Under the pieces are notes generated by a model. It had not been told where the DNA came from. It ran no database searches and saw nothing but the letters and a program-made list of their open reading frames with translations. A stretch of DNA of 64,000 nucleotides from Pseudogemmobacter hezensis (GTDB lineage Bacteria > Pseudomonadota > Alphaproteobacteria > Rhodobacterales > Rhodobacteraceae). Below, one piece after another: positions 59,996-64,000 of the stretch. How positions within the stretch are numbered: position 1 is the first letter of the stretch; every line of letters begins with the position of its first letter. A program made the position numbers and the translations under genes. The stretch is taken from NCBI RefSeq assembly GCF_013155295.1, contig NZ_JABJXT010000003.1, positions 62,001-126,000 on the forward strand. Reading direction: 5' to 3'.

Positions 59996-61057
59996 TTGAC
60001 TGCGGAACAGACCCGTCAGCCCAGCCCGGACACCACAAGGCTGTTTTGCTTCAGGAATGCCGATGCGGGCTGGATGCCGGTCAATCATCTGATCGACATG
60101 ACCGCCCGGTTGCTGGAGGCAGAGATCTGCGATCTTTCGCAGATCCAGCCAGGCGTGTTGCAGCGTGTGGGCGCAACACTTCTGGCACCGCCGCGTGGCG
60201 GCAGCGGCGGCGACATCTTTCTGTTGCGCTCACCGCAAGAGCTGATCCGGGCCCTGGCCCACCCGCTCTGGCGTGACAGAAGGCGCTTCCGGGCGGTCTG
60301 GATCATTGACAGCTTCTGGACGGAAACCTTCCCGCGCCCGGCAAAGCATCTGCTGTCTCGCTTCGATCTGGTCGCCTGCACCCGCGCGGGCGATCTGCCG
60401 GATTATGAGGCGCTGGCACCGGGGCGCGCGATCTGCCTCGGCTGGGGTGCGGATGTGCTGGATATGGGCAGCGCGGCAGCAGAGCGTCCGCTTGATATAT
60501 TGCGGGTCGGTCGTCAGCCGCCGGAGTGGGATGATGATGCGCGTATCGCCGCCGCCTGCGCCGCGCGAGGCTTGCGGTTTCACGGCCGCCCGCCCTTTCC
60601 GGTCTCAGTCCAGACCCAGCAACGCGAGCTGATGCGCGACTGGTATGCGCGGGCGAAATTCATCATTGCCCATTCCAACCTGGCCGCGCCTGCGCCCTAT
60701 ACCCACCGGGGCCGCGCCTATATCACGGCCCGCTGGACCGATGCGCTGGCCTGTGGTGCCTCGGTCGCGGGGCGCCAGCCTGAGGGCGATATGGCGCTGA
60801 TCGATTGGCCCGGCGCGACGCTGGAAACCGGCGTGATTGATCCTGAGAAGAACCTGGACCAGATCGCCGAAGCTGTCAGCGCCTGGACGCCAGAGGTCGC
60901 GCAGCGCAATCATCAGATGGCGCTGGAACGGCTGGACTGGCGCTGGCGCGTGCTGGATCTTGCCACCCGTCTGGATCTGCATCCCGCCGCGCTGGACGTG
61001 GATCTTGATCGGTTGCGGCAGGCGCTTGGGCGCGATCAGGCTTCCCAAAGCGTCTGA
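59996..61057 (+). CDS. Glycosyltransferase-like protein of the capsule cluster
   Basis: 353 aa from TTG at 59996, with GGAG at 59983-59986. The protein looks like a GT-B glycosyltransferase: LFCFRNADAGWMPVNHLID at the N-terminus, RFRAVWIIDSFWTE, LDILRVGRQPPEWDDD and a C-terminal domain with an acceptor or donor site (ALACGASVAGRQPEGDMAL). No membrane helix. It lies 30 bases after kpsE and probably adds a sugar to the exported polysaccharide. The specific sugar cannot be told. Confidence 0.72.
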   Translation: MTAEQTRQPSPDTTRLFCFRNADAGWMPVNHLIDMTARLLEAEICDLSQIQPGVLQRVGATLLAPPRGGSGGDIFLLRSPQELIRALAHPLWRDRRRFRAVWIIDSFWTETFPRPAKHLLSRFDLVACTRAGDLPDYEALAPGRAICLGWGADVLDMGSAAAERPLDILRVGRQPPEWDDDARIAAACAARGLRFHGRPPFPVSVQTQQRELMRDWYARAKFIIAHSNLAAPAPYTHRGRAYITARWTDALACGASVAGRQPEGDMALIDWPGATLETGVIDPEKNLDQIAEAVSAWTPEVAQRNHQMALERLDWRWRVLDLATRLDLHPAALDVDLDRLRQALGRDQASQSV

Positions 61058-61128
61058 TTTATAGTATGTCCGCTGCCATCTGAGACGTGATCGCCCCCGG
61101 CCCCGGGCACATGCGTGAGGATTGGGGC

Positions 61129-61146
61129 GGCGACAATGGGGTCGCC
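61129..61146 (+). promoter_or_regulatory. pnp leader hairpin
   Basis: GGCGAC (61129-61134) pairs with GTCGCC (61141-61146) around AATGGG, 49 bases before the pnp ATG. In E. coli the pnp leader forms an RNase III-cleaved duplex that lets PNPase repress itself; a similar role is possible but the stem here is short. Confidence 0.4.
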
Positions 61147-61194
61147 ACATATCGGGAGACCGGCAGGGGCCGGGGTGCTCCCAGAGGAAAATGA

Positions 61195-63333
61195 ATGTTC
61201 AAAATCTCTAAAAAGTCGATCCAGTGGGGCAATGAAACGCTGACCCTGGAGACTGGGAAAGTTGCGCGTCAGGCCGATGGTTCGGTGATTGCGACCCTGG
61301 GTGAGACCCAGGTCATGGCCAATGTGACCTTTGCCAAAACCGCAAAGGAAGGCCAGGACTTCTTCCCGCTGACCGTGCATTATCAGGAAAAATACTACGC
61401 CGCCGGTAAGATCCCTGGCGGCTTCTTCAAACGTGAGGCGCGTCCTTCGGAAAAGGAAACGCTGGTCTCGCGTCTGATCGACCGTCCCTGCCGCCCGCTT
61501 TTCGTTGAGGGCTTCCGCAACGAAGTTCTGGTCATGGCGACCGTTCTGTCCTGCGACCTGGTGAATGATCCCGACATCGTGGCGATGATCGCGGCTTCGG
61601 CTGCGCTGACCATCTCGGGCGTGCCTTTCATGGGCCCGATCGGTGCGGCGCGCGTTGGCTTCTCGAACGGCCAATATGTGCTGAACCCGGCCATGGACGA
61701 CATGACCCAGCTGCGCAACAACCCGGAGCAGCGCCTGGATCTGGTCATCGCCGGCACCAAAGACGCCGTGATGATGGTGGAATCCGAGGCCTATGAGCTG
61801 ACCGAAGAGGAAATGCTCGGCGCGGTGAAATTCGGCCATGACGCGATGCAGCCGGTGATCGATCTGATCATCGACCTCGCCGAAGATGCCGCGAAAGAGC
61901 CCTTCGACTTCCAGGCCCCGGATTACTCGGCGCTTTATGGTCGCGTTGCTGCCGCCGGTGAGGCCCAGATGCGCGCCGCTTTCGCCATCCGCGACAAGCA
62001 AGAGCGCACCAATGCGATCTCGGCCGCCGTCAAGGCGATCAAAGAGGCGCTTTCGGAAGAGGATCTTGCCGACAAGAACCTTGGCTCGGCGATCAAAAAG
62101 CTGGAATCGGGCATTCTGCGCGGTGACATCATCAATGGTGGCGCCCGGATCGACGGTCGTGACAACAAAACCGTGCGTCCGATCTTCTGCGAAAACGGCA
62201 TCCTGCCGCGTGCGCATGGCTCGGCTCTGTTCACCCGCGGGGAAACCCAGGGCCTCGTGGTCACCACGCTGGGCACCGGCGAGGATGAGCAGATCATCGA
62301 CGCGCTGAACGGCAACTACCGTTCGAACTTCCTGCTGCATTACAACTTCCCGCCCTATTCGGTTGGTGAAGTTGGCCGCGTGGGCTCGCCCGGTCGCCGT
62401 GAAATCGGCCATGGCAAGCTGGCATGGCGCGCGCTGCAGGCGGTTCTGCCGGCTGCGACCGACTTCCCCTATACCGTCCGCGTCGTGTCGGAAATCACCG
62501 AATCGAACGGCTCTTCGTCCATGGCTTCGGTCTGCGGCGGTTCGCTTTCGATGATGGATGCGGGTGTGCCGCTGAAATCGCCGGTGGCTGGTGTGGCTAT
62601 GGGCCTGATCCTGGAAGACGATGGCCGCTGGGCGGTTCTGACCGACATCCTCGGCGATGAGGATCACCTCGGCGACATGGACTTCAAGGTTGCGGGCACC
62701 GCGGCTGGCATCACCACCATGCAGATGGACATCAAGGTCGCAGGCATCACGCCTGAGATCATGGCGCAGGCTCTGGCCCAGGCCAAAGACGGCCGTCTGC
62801 ACATCCTGAACGAGATGAATGCCGCGCTTTCGGCCCCGCAGGGCTTCTCGGCCTATGCACCGAAGATCGAGACCATGTCGATCCCGACCGACAAGATCCG
62901 TGAAGTGATCGGCTCGGGCGGCAAGGTGATCCGCGAGATCGTCGAGACCTCGGGTGCGAAAGTCGACATCAATGATGACGGCATGATCAAGATCGCGTCG
63001 AATGACGCGAATGCGATCAAGAAGGCCTATGACATGATCTGGTCGATCGTGGCAGAGCCGGAAGATGGCAAGATCTACACCGGCAAAGTCGTCAAACTGG
63101 TCGATTTCGGTGCCTTTGTGAACTTCTTCGGTAAGCGTGACGGTCTGGTTCACGTGTCGCAGATCGCCAATAAGCGCCTGCAACACCCGAATGAGATCCT
63201 GAAAGAGGGCCAGGAAGTCAAAGTGAAGCTGCTTGGCTTCGATGATCGCGGCAAGGTCCGTCTGGGCATGAAGATGGTCGACCAGGAAACCGGTGAGGAA
63301 ATCACCGAGAAGAAAGAAGAAGCCGAGGGCTGA
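61195..63333 (+). CDS. pnp: Polyribonucleotide nucleotidyltransferase (PNPase)
   Basis: 712 aa, full length. 3'-5' phosphorolytic exoribonuclease, core of the bacterial degradosome. Two RNase PH domains (first: [21 protein letters not shown]; second: [19 protein letters not shown], and [15 protein letters not shown]) surround an all-helical linker. A KH domain ([20 protein letters not shown], about 568-587) and an S1 domain ([33 protein letters not shown], about 624-655) follow. AGAGGA precedes the ATG by six bases. rpsO is not upstream but downstream on the other strand. Confidence 0.98.
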   Translation: MFKISKKSIQWGNETLTLETGKVARQADGSVIATLGETQVMANVTFAKTAKEGQDFFPLTVHYQEKYYAAGKIPGGFFKREARPSEKETLVSRLIDRPCRPLFVEGFRNEVLVMATVLSCDLVNDPDIVAMIAASAALTISGVPFMGPIGAARVGFSNGQYVLNPAMDDMTQLRNNPEQRLDLVIAGTKDAVMMVESEAYELTEEEMLGAVKFGHDAMQPVIDLIIDLAEDAAKEPFDFQAPDYSALYGRVAAAGEAQMRAAFAIRDKQERTNAISAAVKAIKEALSEEDLADKNLGSAIKKLESGILRGDIINGGARIDGRDNKTVRPIFCENGILPRAHGSALFTRGETQGLVVTTLGTGEDEQIIDALNGNYRSNFLLHYNFPPYSVGEVGRVGSPGRREIGHGKLAWRALQAVLPAATDFPYTVRVVSEITESNGSSSMASVCGGSLSMMDAGVPLKSPVAGVAMGLILEDDGRWAVLTDILGDEDHLGDMDFKVAGTAAGITTMQMDIKVAGITPEIMAQALAQAKDGRLHILNEMNAALSAPQGFSAYAPKIETMSIPTDKIREVIGSGGKVIREIVETSGAKVDINDDGMIKIASNDANAIKKAYDMIWSIVAEPEDGKIYTGKVVKLVDFGAFVNFFGKRDGLVHVSQIANKRLQHPNEILKEGQEVKVKLLGFDDRGKVRLGMKMVDQETGEEITEKKEEAEG

Positions 63334-63352
63334 GCCCAGCTTCGGTAATTCG

Positions 63353-63381
63353 AAAGGCCCCGGAGAGATCCGGGGCCTTTT
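63353..63381 (+). terminator. pnp terminator with GAGA loop
   Basis: Perfect 12-base stem AAAGGCCCCGGA (63353-63364) with TCCGGGGCCTTT (63369-63380), GNRA loop GAGA, then TG. It starts 20 bases after the pnp stop. Confidence 0.9.
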
Positions 63382-63392
63382 GCTTTGCCGGT

Positions 63393-63444
63393 GCGCTCCA
63401 TCTGGGCGCTCCATTTGGGTGGCCGATCTGGGTGGCCCATGTGC
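63393..63444. repeat. 13-base-period tandem array between pnp and rpsO
   Basis: Four 13-base units: GCGCTCCATCTGG (63393), GCGCTCCATTTGG (63406), GTGGCCGATCTGG (63419), GTGGCCCATGTGC (63432). The first two differ by one base, the third and fourth by several. It fills the gap between the pnp terminator and the rpsO terminator. Confidence 0.85.
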
Positions 63445-63478
63445 CCGGGCAGGGGGGGCGGGCAGGGGTGCGGAATGC

Positions 63479-63507
63479 AAAACACCCGCGCCTTGCGGCA
63501 CGGGTGT
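63479..63507 (-). terminator. rpsO terminator
   Basis: On the minus strand ACACCCG (63507-63501) pairs with CGGGTGT (63488-63482), with an inner GCC/GGC pair, followed by TTTT. It is 34 bases after the rpsO stop. Confidence 0.8.
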
Positions 63508-63540
63508 CGGAAAACCAGACCGGAAGTTCCGGTCTTTGAC

Positions 63541-63810
63541 TTAGCGGCGCAGGCCGAGGCGCGAAATCAGCGAGCTGTAACGGCCTTCGTCTTTTGCTTT
63601 CAGATAGTCCAGCAGCTTACGGCGCTGCGCGACCAGCATCAGCAGACCACGACGCGAGTGGTTGTCTTTTTTGTGCGATTTGAAGTGCTCGGTCAGGGTG
63701 GCGATGCGCGAGGACAGGATTGCAACCTGTACTTCGGGCGAACCGGTGTCACCGGCTTTGGTCGCGTATTCCTTGATCAGGCGGGCTTTTTCTTCGACAG
63801 TGATCGACAT
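63541..63810 (-). CDS. rpsO: 30S ribosomal protein S15
   Basis: 89 aa from the ATG at 63810, with AAAGGAG upstream, exactly the normal length. Binds 16S rRNA at the 20/21/22 junction and bridges to the 50S subunit. Motifs are the N-terminal [35 protein letters not shown], the [11 protein letters not shown] loop and a C-terminal [24 protein letters not shown]. It runs toward pnp, the opposite of the rpsO-pnp operon of many bacteria. The next gene upstream (often truB) is outside the window. Confidence 0.98.
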   Translation of the reverse strand: MSITVEEKARLIKEYATKAGDTGSPEVQVAILSSRIATLTEHFKSHKKDNHSRRGLLMLVAQRRKLLDYLKAKDEGRYSSLISRLGLRR

Positions 63811-64000
63811 CGGATGCTCCTTTCGGGGTTGCGAGAGACGGCACAAGCCGGGATGTCGTCCAGCAGGGCCCTTAATATCCTGCCAGGAAGCGTTAAGCCG
63901 CGAGACAGGATATGCGTCCATAGAGGGAATCGCCTGAAAATGAAAGCCCCAATGCCGGGCGCTTTGTAACGATCCCTGGTGTCCCTGGTCGGCCCTTTGA
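63811..64000. other. rpsO leader region at window end
   Basis: 190 bases with no gene visible. An inverted repeat, ATATCCTG (63875-63882) and CAGGATAT (63906-63913), lies about 65-100 bases ahead of the rpsO ATG on the minus strand and could be part of an S15-binding leader or an operator. Confidence 0.45.

Noticed and set aside
61036-63501. 821-codon open frame antisense to pnp
   Set aside because: Same reason: composition is that of a mirror of high-GC3 coding DNA, without homology that I can recognise.

Overview
This 64 kb window is chromosomal DNA from a GC-rich alphaproteobacterium, most likely a Rhodobacterales (Paracoccaceae/Rhodobacteraceae) species. The evidence is the strong G/C third-position bias, the atpHAGDC operon separate from atpIBEF, alphaproteobacterial homologues of mitochondrial complex I accessory subunits (NDUFA9-like and NDUFS4-like), DUF2794, an IalB-family protein, and a UbiG and a UbiH/COQ6-family enzyme. 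I see no phage, IS element, integrase, CRISPR array, rRNA or plasmid gene. Nearly all of it is core genome with a few accessory patches. I call about 46 protein genes and one tRNA gene, tRNA-Leu(CAG).

Layout. 1-10.8 kb: a truncated DUF4105 membrane protein coupled to ubiG, proline iminopeptidase, an SLC13-type permease, ilvE, purU, tRNA-Leu(CAG), the NDUFA9-like protein with uppP, then gltD. 10.9-17.9 kb: a secreted hypothetical and a GFA-fold protein sit between gltD and gltB, followed by a glycosyltransferase. 17.9-23 kb: an accessory unit with an AcoR-like regulator divergent from a 2,3-butanediol dehydrogenase and an NTF2-FMO flavoprotein. 23-36 kb: small proteins, YbgC thioesterase, rlmN, IalB, asparaginase, DUF2794, NlpC/P60 hydrolase with an M17 aminopeptidase, an Hpt protein, carbonic anhydrase, a UbiH-family hydroxylase, an amidase and an aminotransferase. 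36-43.3 kb: ftsK, the NDUFS4-like subunit, uvrB, a GlsB/YeaQ protein and an H-type lectin. 43.4-48.3 kb: the F1 ATP synthase operon. 48.6-52.8 kb: a methyltransferase divergent from gloB, then clpA. 52.9-57.2 kb: a MotA/ExbB plus OmpA/MotB-like pair and a divergent NhaA homologue. 57.6-61.1 kb: a kpsT-kpsE-glycosyltransferase capsule-export fragment. 61.2-64 kb: pnp facing rpsO.

The most unusual observation is not a gene. Several intergenic spacers hold short tandem arrays with a 10-15 base period, often starting at or just after a stop codon. The clearest are a 15-base array that fills the spacer between the convergent carbonic anhydrase and UbiH-family genes, and a 14-base array whose first unit is the last codons of the DUF2794 gene. 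Other points worth checking are an AcoR-like regulator that lacks the GAFTGA loop and has an altered Walker B (with a perfect dyad operator in front of its target), an NhaA homologue lacking one of the paired aspartates, a glyoxalase II with HHDWDH in place of HxHxDH, a ZorAB-like motor pair outside any defence context, and a convergent pnp/rpsO arrangement.

Genes are called from reading-frame content, start context and remembered family motifs. No database search was possible, so substrate-level functions for transporters, glycosyltransferases, the amidase and the FMO are open.
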